From contig JAQWOH010000067.1 of assembly GCA_029245955.1 (NCBI GenBank), positions 1-64,000 on the forward strand: a DNA stretch of 64,000 bases, given 5' to 3'. Position 1 is the stretch's first letter. Every line of letters begins with the position of its first letter. A program made the position numbers and the translations under genes. Of this stretch, positions 1 to 9,946 are shown in pieces. A model generated the notes under the pieces. It was given only the letters and a program-made list of their open reading frames with translations. It did no database searches and had not been told where the DNA came from. Source of the stretch: Fuerstiella sp. (lineage in GTDB: Bacteria > Planctomycetota > Planctomycetia > Planctomycetales > Planctomycetaceae).

Positions 1-179
1 CAGGTGGTCTGTTGGGAGACTTGATTACTCACCTTGAGATCAACCTTGGCGTTGGCGTCGGACAGACTTTGGTAAACAACGTTAAGGTTGTACCAGAACC
101 GTCATCGTTGGCATTTCTCGCACTGGTCGCGACCGGCGGAATGACCGTTCGACGGCGACGACAAAAAAAGACCTCGTAA
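1..179 (+). CDS. C-terminal end of a PEP-CTERM sorted secreted protein (partial)
   Basis: Open frame running in from the left edge (codons from base 3) and stopping at TAA 177-179. The last 30 or so residues have the three parts of a PEP-CTERM sorting signal: VPEPSS, a hydrophobic stretch (LAFLALVATGG), then a basic tail (VRRRRQKK). Such tails are recognised by exosortases, which cut and release or anchor the protein at the cell surface. An exosortase gene begins about 190 bp downstream, which strengthens the call. The body of the protein lies outside the window, so its function cannot be given. Confidence 0.85.
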   Translation, partial: GGLLGDLITHLEINLGVGVGQTLVNNVKVVPEPSSLAFLALVATGGMTVRRRRQKKTS

Positions 180-207
180 CACCCGGTTACTCAATCCGAC
201 ATGATTC

Positions 208-233
208 AAACGCCCTTCACGGGCGTTTTTTCG
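208..233 (+). terminator. Rho-independent terminator after the PEP-CTERM gene
   Basis: Stem AAACGCCC / GGGCGTTT with a 5-nt loop (TTCAC), followed by a T run. It lies 29 bp after the stop of the PEP-CTERM gene and before the exosortase gene, so the two are probably transcribed separately. Confidence 0.85.
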
Positions 234-371
234 TGCGCTATCGTTCCCCAAGGCGGATATTGTGTTTGGAAAACCCGGGAATCTGTAGACATTCGTCTGG
301 CTCCTGGGTGAAATGAGCTGATGCCGTGGCTGCGAAACTGCAACTGGGGCAATGCCCTCAGGACTGGTTCC

Positions 372-2012
372 ATGTCCACTTTGGAAAACGCCGGTGAACC
401 GTCAGCAGACGCCCCCGCACGTCTGTGGTGGCTACCGTTTCTGATTCTGCTGGTAGCTCATCTGCCGCTCGTGTTGATTGATCTTTCCAACACCTGGCAA
501 CGAGCTCACTATCAGTTTTTTCCGTTCGCCTTCATCGCGTTCTTTGCGCTTCTGTCGTCGCGTCAGCACAGTCACAATCCCCATCCGCGACTGATTCTGT
601 GCCTGGTGGTGATCGACATGGTCATGCTGCTGGCAGCCGCCGCAGTCCGCTCTCCATGGCTGGCCAGCGTGGGACTCTGGCTGCTGCTGCTGGCCGTCGC
701 TGTTTCGCGAAAGGACAAAGACACAGGCTCATCTCTGGCCTACCTGGCGCTGCTGCCCCTGCTGGCTGTCCGTCTGCCGGCGAACAGTGACCTGCTGGTC
801 ATTCAGACTCTGCAGGATCTGACCAGTCGCGTCGCCAGCAAAGTCCTGGACCTGGTCGGATGCCTGCATGTGCGTGATGGCAACGTCATTACTCTGACGT
901 CGAAAACCCTGCTGGTTGAAGAAGCATGCAGCGGTGTTCAGTCTCTGTTCACCCTGTTGTTTCTGGCCGTGCTGATCTGCTGCTGCAACCGCAGACGTCC
1001 GTTCCACTTTGTGCTGGTGGTGGGTGCAGCCGTCTTCTTTGCCGGCTGCATGAATGTCTGTCGAGTCATCACGATTGCTCTGGCCGAGGACTCGTGGCAG
1101 ATTGATCTGACAACCGGCTGGTCACATGACGCGCTGGGCTATGCCGTATTGGGGATCGCAGCAGGACTGGTCTACAACTTTGATCTATTCATGCTGGGGT
1201 TCACGGAACGCGTCCCCGACGAAGATTTGGATGCGCCAAATGTCGAGTTCCGAAATCCATGCATCGCAGTGTTCAACTGCCTGATCTCCACCAGGACATG
1301 GCACACACCCAGAGGACTGGAACCAACTCAGCCGGCACACAAATATCCATTCCGCCGATCAGTCATCATCAGTTCCGTTCTGTGCGGCCTGGGAATTGCG
1401 GCACAGGCACCGGCGTTTTTACATAGCCCGGAACGATCGATTGTTTTCGAGACAAACCTTGCTCTATTGAACGAATCGAATCTTGATCCGAAAATTGCTG
1501 GGTACGTGCGTCAATCCTACGATGAAGAAGAACGCAGCAAAGATGACGTCGCAGGACAGTACACAAACGGGTGGGTCTTTCGCAATGAGAACGTGGCCGC
1601 CAGAGTGTCATGCGACCACCTGTTCTGCGGATGGCATGATCTCAGAACCTGTTACACAGGAAATGGCTGGCAGGTGCTGGAGACCAAAATGGATAAGACA
1701 AACACAGCCTGGCCGGCCATACAGGCTCGGCTCGGCAAGAACCGCAACGGCAGTCACGCCATCCTGTTTTTCAGCCTGTTCGACTCGACAGGTGTGCCCA
1801 CACAGCCTCCCAATTCAATTGAAGGGCTGATGCAGTATAAGTTGATACTGGGAGCCTCACCTCCGGACACTCTACAGTGTCAGACGTTTGCCGTTTTACC
1901 CGTCCCCTTCTCCTCGGACCAGATCGATTCGCTCAGACAACTGCACCTGGAAACGCGACAGCAAATCAGGGACGCAGCACTACAAAAAGTAGTGGACGAA
2001 AAACTGCCGTAA
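372..2012 (+). CDS. Exosortase fused to an EpsI-like (DUF3485-like) C-terminal domain
   Basis: Multi-pass membrane transpeptidase/protease predicted to process PEP-CTERM proteins. The N-terminal two thirds has about eight hydrophobic segments and the exosortase catalytic signature: Cys in EEACSGVQSL (about residue 186), Arg in NVCRVITIA, and His in GWSHDALGY. After another hydrophobic segment (SVIISSVLCGLGIA) comes a soluble C-terminal region with WHDLRTCYTGNGWQV, like the EpsI/DUF3485 domain that often follows exosortases. This architecture fits the planctomycete exosortase group I know as XrtU, though that subtype is from memory. ATG 372 is preferred over ATG 321 because AGGA lies 8 bp upstream. 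The neighbours are a PEP-CTERM substrate upstream and a TPR membrane protein downstream. Confidence 0.88.
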   Translation: MSTLENAGEPSADAPARLWWLPFLILLVAHLPLVLIDLSNTWQRAHYQFFPFAFIAFFALLSSRQHSHNPHPRLILCLVVIDMVMLLAAAAVRSPWLASVGLWLLLLAVAVSRKDKDTGSSLAYLALLPLLAVRLPANSDLLVIQTLQDLTSRVASKVLDLVGCLHVRDGNVITLTSKTLLVEEACSGVQSLFTLLFLAVLICCCNRRRPFHFVLVVGAAVFFAGCMNVCRVITIALAEDSWQIDLTTGWSHDALGYAVLGIAAGLVYNFDLFMLGFTERVPDEDLDAPNVEFRNPCIAVFNCLISTRTWHTPRGLEPTQPAHKYPFRRSVIISSVLCGLGIAAQAPAFLHSPERSIVFETNLALLNESNLDPKIAGYVRQSYDEEERSKDDVAGQYTNGWVFRNENVAARVSCDHLFCGWHDLRTCYTGNGWQVLETKMDKTNTAWPAIQARLGKNRNGSHAILFFSLFDSTGVPTQPPNSIEGLMQYKLILGASPPDTLQCQTFAVLPVPFSSDQIDSLRQLHLETRQQIRDAALQKVVDEKLP

Positions 2013-2047
2013 ATCGGAAACGATTCAACCCGATTCACATTTGTGCG

Positions 2048-4168
2048 ATGGCCGCCAGTACACAGTCAGACATGGCAAAAACCGATTCCAAAACGTCAAA
2101 CGCTCCCGCCGGTTCCGGTACTTCCTTATCGAAGTTGCCGTTGCCGCCGTGGACGATTGCGCTGCGACCGGCGTATTTTTTCCGGTTGATCGAGTATTGG
2201 TTCTTTTCACGGGTTCCGTCGCGTTTTTTGCTTGGACTGCCGTCAGCGATTGTTGCATTTGGTGGCGTGCTGTTTCTGCTGTTTCTGAAACACGACGATC
2301 AGCAGGCGGCCGTGCAACGTTATGAAGATGCCGTCAGCGACGCCATTCGTGCTGAAGAATGGGAAAACGCGTCTCTGTTTCTGAATTCACTGTGCTCGTT
2401 GCGGCCTCATCTGCCGCATTACAAATATCAACTGGCGGTGCTTAAACAACAGCTCGGCAATGAACCCGCCGCCTTTGGGCTGATGCAGCAACTGGCCCCA
2501 CTAAACGGTGCCGCGGGTTTTGGACCAGCGAGAGTGTGGCTGGTCCAACAGACATTATCCGGAAAGAATTCGGGGCTGTCGAAGAACGACCTGGGACAAC
2601 AACTGAAATTCGCTGTCAGCGAACGACCAACCGATGCTCAGGCACATCAGTTACTGGCCGACTATTACGTTTCAGAACAACAGTTCCGACTGGGCGAAAC
2701 ACATCTTAGAACGGCGGCAGAACAAGCCCCGGAAGCGTACGTCGCACTGGCTCGGCTGCAAAAGCAACTCAATCGAAGTGCCGAGCAGATCAAATCCAGC
2801 CTTGATTTGGCCAGAAACGCGTTTCAGCAGCGGCTGACAAAGGACACAGGCGACCTGACCGCTCGAATTCAATGGGCTCGTTGTCATGCGATTGAAAACC
2901 AATTCGGTGAGGCTGAGTTAATTCTGAAAGAAGGTCTGGCCCTGCAGGATGCTCCGGAACTGCGCGCTGCCTTGTCTCAGTTGTACGCCGAAATCGCGGC
3001 CAAAAGGATTCAGGAATCTGCACTGAACGTGCAGCTCGCGAGCCAGTTGCTGATCCAGGCGATCGCTGTTTCTCCTGCGAATGTCGGAGCCATTGCCCAG
3101 CTTTCAAATCTGCCCGCCGCGCAGGTGACGGTTTCCCATGAGGACCTGAAAGTCACCGTCGACCATTGGCGTGAGCAGGTGCAGACTGAGAACGCACCGG
3201 CGGCACGTATCGTCCTGGCACAGCTGCTAAAATTATGCGGTCAGACCACGGAGGCAATTCAGCAGCTTGAAAATGGACTGACGGATCACCCGGAATCACG
3301 TCCGCTGCTGGCTCAACTGTACCTGCAGGAAAACCGAACCGACGAAGCAGAAACGATTTATAATCAACTGCTGAACGAACAGGACGAACAGTCGAACCAA
3401 TCTTCACCGCAATCGATCTATGCACGTGCCGCTCTGCTGCTGCAGTCCGGACGTCTGGATGACGCCGTCGCATTTATTCGAACTCACCGCGAAGACTTGC
3501 CGGAATCAGAACAAGAACCGCTGAACCGAATCCATGCGGCAGTACTGGATGGATTAGTCAGCCACCTGCTGAGTACCGGCGCCGATGAATCCGAAGCCGC
3601 TCTGGAGTTATTAAAGGAATCCTTGTCGGTTGCCCCACAGGAACAACGGGCATTACTCAGGATCGCAAGCATGAGTTGTTCCGACTCATCGGCTGCGTCC
3701 GATGCCGAGGTTCTGCTGGTAAAAATGCTCGCAGAAGGTTCATTCAACGTTTCGGTGTACAACTTCATTGGAACAGAAGCACTGCGGGTTGGACAGTTTG
3801 AGAAAGCTCGCAGAAATCTGGAAACGGCCAAACGACTGGCTCCTGAAAACCCCATGGTGCTGAATAATCTTGCGCTGGCGGCCATTCGTGGCCCCGCACC
3901 TGATTACAAGTACGCGTTGTCACTGGTCGCATCCGTGCTGCAAATTCTTCCCAACCACCCGGATGCCCTGTCCACTCGAGCGGAAGTTCTATTCGCAATG
4001 GAACGCTGGGAGGAAGCCGATCGCGACCTTCAGCTGGCCTTGCCGGATCGCCCTGACAGCGTCAATGTTCGCCGACTACTGGTGCTGGTGAATGAAAAGC
4101 TGGGTAATCAGGTTCTCGCGGACCGGCATCGTGACATTTTGAACGGAATGAAGAACAACGCCAACTGA
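2048..4168 (+). CDS. Membrane-anchored tetratricopeptide (TPR) repeat protein of the exosortase locus
   Basis: About 706 residues. One hydrophobic segment (LGLPSAIVAFGGVLFLLFL) sits roughly 65 residues after the start, followed by a long helical repeat region with TPR-like pairs (for example EAERILKEG-, AARIVLAQLLKLCGQTTEAI, RPLLAQLYLQENRTDEAETIY, FEKARRNLETAKRLAPENP). It begins 35 bp after the exosortase stop and is probably co-transcribed with it. An N-terminal membrane anchor plus TPRs suggests a scaffold in surface protein or polysaccharide export, but this is inference. The frame is open back to 1877, overlapping the exosortase end; ATG 2048 or 2072 gives a sensible N-terminus before the membrane segment. 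Confidence 0.8.
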   Translation: MAASTQSDMAKTDSKTSNAPAGSGTSLSKLPLPPWTIALRPAYFFRLIEYWFFSRVPSRFLLGLPSAIVAFGGVLFLLFLKHDDQQAAVQRYEDAVSDAIRAEEWENASLFLNSLCSLRPHLPHYKYQLAVLKQQLGNEPAAFGLMQQLAPLNGAAGFGPARVWLVQQTLSGKNSGLSKNDLGQQLKFAVSERPTDAQAHQLLADYYVSEQQFRLGETHLRTAAEQAPEAYVALARLQKQLNRSAEQIKSSLDLARNAFQQRLTKDTGDLTARIQWARCHAIENQFGEAELILKEGLALQDAPELRAALSQLYAEIAAKRIQESALNVQLASQLLIQAIAVSPANVGAIAQLSNLPAAQVTVSHEDLKVTVDHWREQVQTENAPAARIVLAQLLKLCGQTTEAIQQLENGLTDHPESRPLLAQLYLQENRTDEAETIYNQLLNEQDEQSNQSSPQSIYARAALLLQSGRLDDAVAFIRTHREDLPESEQEPLNRIHAAVLDGLVSHLLSTGADESEAALELLKESLSVAPQEQRALLRIASMSCSDSSAASDAEVLLVKMLAEGSFNVSVYNFIGTEALRVGQFEKARRNLETAKRLAPENPMVLNNLALAAIRGPAPDYKYALSLVASVLQILPNHPDALSTRAEVLFAMERWEEADRDLQLALPDRPDSVNVRRLLVLVNEKLGNQVLADRHRDILNGMKNNAN

Positions 4169-4279
4169 CGTCACGCTGCCTGCCAGCCACGGGCACATAA
4201 TGTCCGCATCCAGTTCTGATGCGTCGGTCGCAGAGGACGAACCGACGGCCAAGCGCCGATTCGGCATGACGCACTGGTG

Positions 4280-5434
4280 TCAGTTCATCATCGAATCAAA
4301 CATGACCCAGCGAAACGTCAGCAACACGCACACCAGGCACATCCACCAGGTCGCCTGCTGCACCTGACGTCGTTGTCGCCAGGCGAACAGGATGCCAAAT
4401 CCGATGGCCGTCGCAAACACCTTAAAACATGCCAGTTGAATTGGTGAGTCGATGAATTGCGCTGCCAGAGGATTGAGTTCTGTCATTGCTCCGGCCTGAC
4501 CGGCAAGGATTGTCCAGATCAGGTCGATCACTGACATTCCCATCATCAGACACAGTGCGACGACGACGAATCGTTCGGACTCAGAAGCCCTGCCATCCGG
4601 CTGATCAAAGCCCCTGCTCATCCACTTCAACATATGCCCGAAGGCGATCACACCCAGCAGCATTCCGGCGATTGTCAGAGGATATGCGAATTGCTCAAGG
4701 CGGGCGGATGCCGCGATGTCGCTGAAATTCTGAGCTTCCACGGTATCTGCAGCATCGATGCGCTCCTGCATTAATACGCGAAGTTCAGAATCGGGTGTAA
4801 AGTCCTGCAGCCAGGCACGCCAGATTTCGCGACCGGCACTGGTCCCACCATACTGGACAAATTGTTCAACCTGATCACGTGCGGGACTCTCTGCCAGCAT
4901 CGATTCACAAAACTCGTACTCACCGGCTATGTGGGACAGCACTCGCAGCGGCTGATCATCAAACACCACCACGATACAGTCATCGTGTAGAGAAGCAGCA
5001 CACAACCGCGCGGCACGAATCGAAGGGAACTGGCCACGCCTGTTTCCCGATGCACCGCGTTCCTGCTCGGCACTCTCCGCACTGCGCCCCTGACCACGAG
5101 AACCTCGTCCCCGGTCTCCGCGGCCGCCACCACCACGTCTGCCCGAATCACGCATCGTCAGAGCCGATGCGGGCAGGCGAATTCCATTCACAGCCACTGA
5201 ATCTATGGTCCCTTCAATTCGATACGGACCGCTGAGAAATTCCCCGTTTAGAAACAACAGGCCTTGCTCTGACGTTTCAGTGAATTCAGTCGGTAAATCC
5301 GTCTGGAAAACATCCCCCGCCGAAGTTTGCGAACATGTCGTCGCAATCATGATTGCGACGACGCCCGAAACGACAGCAAACAGCCGTGGCGAGTTGCCGG
5401 CAACTCTGCGGTGATCGTGAATCATGTTCTTCAT
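4280..5434 (-). CDS. Membrane protein with Gly/Arg-rich segment and DUF5658-like C-terminus
   Basis: 384 residues. An N-terminal hydrophobic segment (LFAVVSGVVAIMIATTCSQTSAG) looks like a signal peptide. A very Gly/Arg-rich stretch follows at about residues 98-135. The C-terminal third has four hydrophobic segments; DLIWTILAGQAGAMTELNPLAA recalls DUF5658-type small membrane domains, where a D..WT motif is followed by E.NPL. The middle region is soluble and would be extracytoplasmic. The upstream zinc-ribbon gene is on the same strand, 73 bp away. Function unknown. The convergent end with the TPR gene leaves a 111 bp gap with no obvious hairpin. Confidence 0.7.
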   Translation of the reverse strand: MKNMIHDHRRVAGNSPRLFAVVSGVVAIMIATTCSQTSAGDVFQTDLPTEFTETSEQGLLFLNGEFLSGPYRIEGTIDSVAVNGIRLPASALTMRDSGRRGGGGRGDRGRGSRGQGRSAESAEQERGASGNRRGQFPSIRAARLCAASLHDDCIVVVFDDQPLRVLSHIAGEYEFCESMLAESPARDQVEQFVQYGGTSAGREIWRAWLQDFTPDSELRVLMQERIDAADTVEAQNFSDIAASARLEQFAYPLTIAGMLLGVIAFGHMLKWMSRGFDQPDGRASESERFVVVALCLMMGMSVIDLIWTILAGQAGAMTELNPLAAQFIDSPIQLACFKVFATAIGFGILFAWRQRRQVQQATWWMCLVCVLLTFRWVMFDSMMN

Positions 5435-5507
5435 ATCCTGAGATTCCTGTCCGTAATTCAGTGGGGTAACAATGGCGAAGCAGCACTAAGTGCTTTCGCA
5501 AATCTCT

Positions 5508-5900
5508 TTAACAGACCGAACCGAGGGCCTTTCGGTACATGCGTTTCAGCAGGCTCTGGCTGGATTCCAGTGTCTGTCTGCAATCGGGACAGATCAGCAG
5601 TTCCGAATTCATGGGGTAACGACACCTCGGACAGCATCTCTGATTCACTGATTCGGCAGGATAGACTGCAGCCGGCCCCAACTGTCGTTGCGGCGGATCA
5701 TCGAGGGCTGTCGCACAGCATTCGCTCAGCAGTCGAAAAGCCCCGGTATCGCTAATCGGCTCACGTGATTCGCCAGTAACAACCACTCGATCCTTGCAAG
5801 CCGGACATTCAGCATCCTGCCCCGCGAGACTCAGCGGGGCTCGAAGCTGATGACCGTTGGCACAACAAAAGCGAATTAAACTCTCTGGCGTTGTGACCAT
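5508..5900 (-). CDS. Small double zinc-ribbon protein
   Basis: 130 residues with two zinc-ribbon-like Cys pairs: CC-x5-H ... CPACKD near residues 12-36, and CCPRCRYPMNSELLICPDC near residues 88-107. Proteins of this shape are common in planctomycetes as uncharacterised metal-binding proteins. There is no signal peptide or membrane segment, so it is probably cytoplasmic. Likely the first gene of a two-gene unit with the downstream membrane protein. Confidence 0.7.
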   Translation of the reverse strand: MVTTPESLIRFCCANGHQLRAPLSLAGQDAECPACKDRVVVTGESREPISDTGAFRLLSECCATALDDPPQRQLGPAAVYPAESVNQRCCPRCRYPMNSELLICPDCRQTLESSQSLLKRMYRKALGSVC

Positions 5901-6122
5901 GGTGCCCCGTTTCTAATCAAAGCGTCTGCGATCAGTTTCTAGAACCGCCGACAGGGTTTGTTCCGTCATGCTGTTACCTGCACGGCAAAGCCTGCGTTTG
6001 TTCCACAAAGTTTCCGGAGAATTTCCCGGACCTGTGGCCAACAGGAAGACCGAACGGAACTTCGCCCGACACTTTCGTGATGGTGCGGTGTTTATGCCGT
6101 GAAGCGTTCAATAAAGTAGTTC

Positions 6123-6800
6123 ATGAACAGCACTGTCACACGACTTGCGCAGCTTCTGTACGAAGCCGTATCGCAGCAATCCTGCCGGAAACAAGCCTTG
6201 AACATTGAAGCAAAACGTCTGGCCCGAGATTCCGATGCGGTGGGTGAACTGTTCGTTGCATGCCAGGATCGACTGGAACGAATGGTCAGTTTCCGGCTCG
6301 ACCGTCGTCTGCGCGGTCGCATCGATGTGGCCGACGTTCTTCAGGAGGCATTCATTGAAGTCAGCCGCCGCGTGCCGGAATATGTAAAACGCCCTGAAGT
6401 GCGTTTCTACGTCTGGGTAAGACAGATCACCTATCAGGTGCTGCTGGGACTGCATCGTCGCCACCTGAGTCTGAAACGCGATGCTCATCAGGAAGTAAAC
6501 CTACGGGCGAAGCGATCGTGGGACGGAACCAGCATTTCGATGGTTCGGGCACTGTGCGGACAACATACGTCGCCCAGCGCGGCGGCAGTCCGTGAAGAAG
6601 AAAACGAACAATTAGCCCAGTCACTGAAGGCAATGGACCGGGTCGACCGCGAAGTTCTGGCGCTGCGGCATTTCGAACATCTCAGCAACAATGAGGTCGC
6701 CGAATCGCTGTCGCTGAGCGTGACAGCCACCAGCAACCGTTATGTCCGTGCGGTCGGTCGTTTATCAGAATTAATGCAGGAGGCGGGGATCACCGCATGA
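6123..6800 (+). CDS. ECF-type RNA polymerase sigma factor (kinase-linked planctomycete group)
   Basis: 225 residues. Sigma region 2 is visible in ELFVACQDRLERMVSFRLDRRLRGRIDVADVLQEAFIE, and region 4 in LKAMDRVDREVLALRHFEHLSNNEVAESLSLS with its helix-turn-helix. It directs RNA polymerase to a specific promoter set. The stop codon overlaps the start of the Ser/Thr kinase gene by 4 bp (ATGA at 6797), the usual arrangement for planctomycete ECF groups whose activity is thought to be controlled by the partner kinase. No anti-sigma factor is seen nearby. The ribosome-binding site before ATG 6123 is weak. Confidence 0.93.
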   Translation: MNSTVTRLAQLLYEAVSQQSCRKQALNIEAKRLARDSDAVGELFVACQDRLERMVSFRLDRRLRGRIDVADVLQEAFIEVSRRVPEYVKRPEVRFYVWVRQITYQVLLGLHRRHLSLKRDAHQEVNLRAKRSWDGTSISMVRALCGQHTSPSAAAVREEENEQLAQSLKAMDRVDREVLALRHFEHLSNNEVAESLSLSVTATSNRYVRAVGRLSELMQEAGITA

Positions 6801-9800
6801 GTGACATCGAACAGACTGAAGCGATGTCCAGTTCGAATAGTGACGTCGGGGCCGGCACCAGCGGCGGAGTTTCAGCAAACTGGATGTCCGAACAGGTCAA
6901 CGTCGTATCAGATTCGCAGAAACCCGATGCGTTGGTCAGTGCATACACAGAGGGACGAAACCCAGTCGATGCCCTGGCCGATGAATATTCCATGCGTTTG
7001 CGTAATGGAGAGTCTCCGTCTGTTGACGAATTTGTACAACGACTGCCGAAACATGAAGACGCCATCCGCGCGTTATTTCCTTCCATCGCCATGATGGAAC
7101 GCATCAGCGAAAAGGATCATTCTGAGCATCAAATTGTGCAGCAGGCCGTTCGACTGACGGATTCCCTTCCTCAGGTCCTGGGCGATTTTCGCATCGTTCG
7201 TGAGATCGGCCGAGGCGGCATGGGCATCGTGTACGAGGCAGAGCAACAGTCACTCAGAAGACGCGTTGCGCTAAAAATCGTCAGCCCGTTGGCCGCCGTC
7301 TCCGAACATCAGGTTGTGCGGTTCAGGCGAGAAGCGGAAGCAGCCGCCGGTCTGCACCACACCAACATCGTGCCTGTATTCGGAATCGGCGAAGCAAACG
7401 GAGTACACTATTTTGCAATGCAATTGATCGACGGCATCCCGTTGAGCAAGTTTATTCAGTCAACACGAACGGACGTATGCGAGTCAACTCAGGAACAGGG
7501 CCAGGGCAACGAAACTTCCGGCCATCAACCGTCAGCGTCGTTTGAACTCAATCCGGTCGACGATTCAGTCGCCACGCAGATCGATCCGCATACAGAGATG
7601 AAGACGCGCCGGTCGTGTCAGAATCATCAGACGCCCTCGGGGTCCGCACCGCCAGAACCTTCCGACAGCCCGGCTGATGCCACGGAGCAACAGACATCCA
7701 TACGCCACTTTCGCAAAGCCGCTGCGATGGTCCGCGACGTGGCCTCAGCACTCAGCTATGCGCATCAGCACGGCGTCCTGCACCGAGACGTAAAACCTTC
7801 GAATCTGTTACTCGACCCGGAAGGCCGTGTCTGGGTGACGGACTTCGGACTGGCGCGGCGTGAAGACCACGAAGATGTCACTCGAACCGGAGACCTGGTG
7901 GGAACACTGCGTTACATGGCCCCGGAACAGTTCGACGGTCTGACGGATTGTCGCAGTGACATCTGCAGCCTCGGGCTCACGCTGTATGAACTGTTAACGC
8001 TGACGCCCGCATGTACCGAAACGGGACACGCCCTTGTGATCAAGGCACGTACAGAATCGCCGCCGCCTTCTCCCAGATCAGCCAATCCTTCTATTCCCGT
8101 CGATCTGGACACCATCGTCCAGAAGGCCGCGGCTATCGCTCCGGCGGACAGGTATCAGGATGCCGCCGAACTGGCTGACGACCTGCAGCGGTTTCTGGAT
8201 GACCGCCCAATCAGCGCTCGTCGCATGCGATGCCACGAACGACTGCGACGCTGGGCGCGACGTAACCCGGCAATTGCCATTCTGGGAACAACAGCCGCAC
8301 TTCTGCTGCTGGCCGTGGCAATCACATTCGCTGTCGGCCAGCAACGGGCACAGGTGGCCCAGAATCAGGCCCGGCAGGCGCAGCAGAAAGCTGTAGCAGC
8401 GCTGCTGGTGGCCGAAACAGAACGCCGGCGGGCGGCCAGCAATTTGCATCTGGCCATTGAAGCCTTTGAAGAAATCATCGACGAAATCGCCTCACGCGGA
8501 GTTTCTCCTTCGCTCGCCGTAACAGACGGCGAAGATGAACTGGCCCTGTCAGAAACAGTCCTTACAGACGCCGACGTAGCATTGCTGGAATCCCTGTTGC
8601 AGTTCTTCGATCAGTTCGCAAGTGCAAACAATTCCGGAACCACTCGAGCGGATTCCGCTGCGGCCCGCAAACGGGTGGGCGACATTCAGCAGCGACTGGG
8701 ACGTTTCGACGAATCAGCGGTGACCTATCTGCGCAGCAGACAGACCTACGCTGAGCTGGCCACCGAAAATCCGGACGACTTTGAATATGTCGTTGCACAG
8801 GCCGACATCCTGAACGAAATGGGAGTTTCAGCCAGCCGCCGCACTGAAATCGATGAGGCGGTTAAACTGCATGCCGAAGCCCGTCGGCTGCTGGACACCG
8901 ACCAGAGGCTACTCAGTAGTGAACGAGCCCGTTTCGAACTGGCTCGCACGCTGACACTCTACAGTTCCATCGGGCAGCGCGCCGGACTGTGGACCCTGTT
9001 TGGTAAAGGACGGCGCGGTGGTTCGGCTTCTTCTCGCCGAAGTGAAGAACCGTCGACATCTCGTTCGCCACCGGTGCGACATCGCGTCGACAGGTCTGGT
9101 TACGGCCCGGCCCATCGCATTGAAGCTGATGGTCCACCGGCACCACCGCATGAAGAAGCCGGGCGCGGGCGAAAGGACCATTCACGAATGGTCTCTGCCA
9201 GCCGAAGTAGTCGAGGCGGCAGCAACGAACGGATTCCTGGAATATCGCAGTCGTGTCAGTCCGCCATTCGAACCCTTAACGGTCTGATCGCTGATTTCCC
9301 GTACAACATAACGTACCGCTTGTGGCTGGCTCGGGCCTATCGCGCCAAATCAGGTCTGGCGTTTTCGTCCCGTGACCAAAACGTAACCACCGCATCACGA
9401 CAGCTGGCAGTCGCACAACTGGAACGGCTGACTGCGGAACACCCGGACGTTCCGGAACTGCAATACGAACTGGCGGATATGTTGTGCCTGCCGCTGTCCA
9501 CAGGGGCTGATTCCGACGCCCTTGCACAGACAGTCGCAAATACTGAACGAGCGGTCGACCTGTGCGAAAACCTTGTCGCCACCGGCCCCAACCGTCAGGA
9601 ATACCAGTCACTGCTGGGAACCGGCCTCAGCCGACTGGCTGACCTGCGTGTCAACGCTGGCGATGTTGAGTCAGCTATAGAAATGTGGCACGACGCATTG
9701 CGCCTGCAGCGCTCACTGGCGGAACGCTTTCCTGCCGTGACCATTTATCAAATAGCGTGTGCTCAATCGCTGCAGCAACTGGCCGATGCCGAACACAAAA

Positions 9801-9946
9801 CTGGTCGCGACTCCCAGGCACGCAACCATCTTGATGAAGCCATCGGTGTCGTGCAGCAGATCGAACTGCCGGAAAATGTTGCCAGATTCATGGACCGTTT
9901 TGCCCTTCGCCTCCAGCAGCGCCGGGCTGACATCTCAGACAGATGA
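6797..9946 (+). CDS. Transmembrane Ser/Thr protein kinase with C-terminal TPR-like region
   Basis: 1049 residues. The kinase domain runs from the glycine loop IGRGGMGIVYEAE (about 137) through catalytic Lys160 (VALKIV), HRDVKPSNLLLD (about 329), DFGLA (about 349) and APEQ (about 375). An unusual insert of about 80 low-complexity residues (roughly 221-302) sits between the hinge region and the catalytic loop. One transmembrane helix (PAIAILGTTAALLLLAVAIT, about 491-513) separates the cytoplasmic kinase from a helical repeat region. An Arg/Ser/Pro/Gly-rich linker at about 735-815 interrupts the repeats. The start overlaps the sigma gene, so the two are translationally coupled; the kinase probably modulates that sigma factor (family-level knowledge). 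All catalytic residues look intact. Confidence 0.92.
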   Translation: MSDIEQTEAMSSSNSDVGAGTSGGVSANWMSEQVNVVSDSQKPDALVSAYTEGRNPVDALADEYSMRLRNGESPSVDEFVQRLPKHEDAIRALFPSIAMMERISEKDHSEHQIVQQAVRLTDSLPQVLGDFRIVREIGRGGMGIVYEAEQQSLRRRVALKIVSPLAAVSEHQVVRFRREAEAAAGLHHTNIVPVFGIGEANGVHYFAMQLIDGIPLSKFIQSTRTDVCESTQEQGQGNETSGHQPSASFELNPVDDSVATQIDPHTEMKTRRSCQNHQTPSGSAPPEPSDSPADATEQQTSIRHFRKAAAMVRDVASALSYAHQHGVLHRDVKPSNLLLDPEGRVWVTDFGLARREDHEDVTRTGDLVGTLRYMAPEQFDGLTDCRSDICSLGLTLYELLTLTPACTETGHALVIKARTESPPPSPRSANPSIPVDLDTIVQKAAAIAPADRYQDAAELADDLQRFLDDRPISARRMRCHERLRRWARRNPAIAILGTTAALLLLAVAITFAVGQQRAQVAQNQARQAQQKAVAALLVAETERRRAASNLHLAIEAFEEIIDEIASRGVSPSLAVTDGEDELALSETVLTDADVALLESLLQFFDQFASANNSGTTRADSAAARKRVGDIQQRLGRFDESAVTYLRSRQTYAELATENPDDFEYVVAQADILNEMGVSASRRTEIDEAVKLHAEARRLLDTDQRLLSSERARFELARTLTLYSSIGQRAGLWTLFGKGRRGGSASSRRSEEPSTSRSPPVRHRVDRSGYGPAHRIEADGPPAPPHEEAGRGRKDHSRMVSASRSSRGGSNERIPGISQSCQSAIRTLNGLIADFPYNITYRLWLARAYRAKSGLAFSSRDQNVTTASRQLAVAQLERLTAEHPDVPELQYELADMLCLPLSTGADSDALAQTVANTERAVDLCENLVATGPNRQEYQSLLGTGLSRLADLRVNAGDVESAIEMWHDALRLQRSLAERFPAVTIYQIACAQSLQQLADAEHKTGRDSQARNHLDEAIGVVQQIELPENVARFMDRFALRLQQRRADISDR

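Noticed and set aside
9000..9287. Possible double frameshift in the kinase, because an alternative frame looks more protein-like here
   Set aside because: The in-frame Arg/Ser/Pro/Gly-rich stretch resembles low-complexity linkers at the same place in other planctomycete kinases, and the frame stays open before and after. A single uninterrupted gene is simpler.
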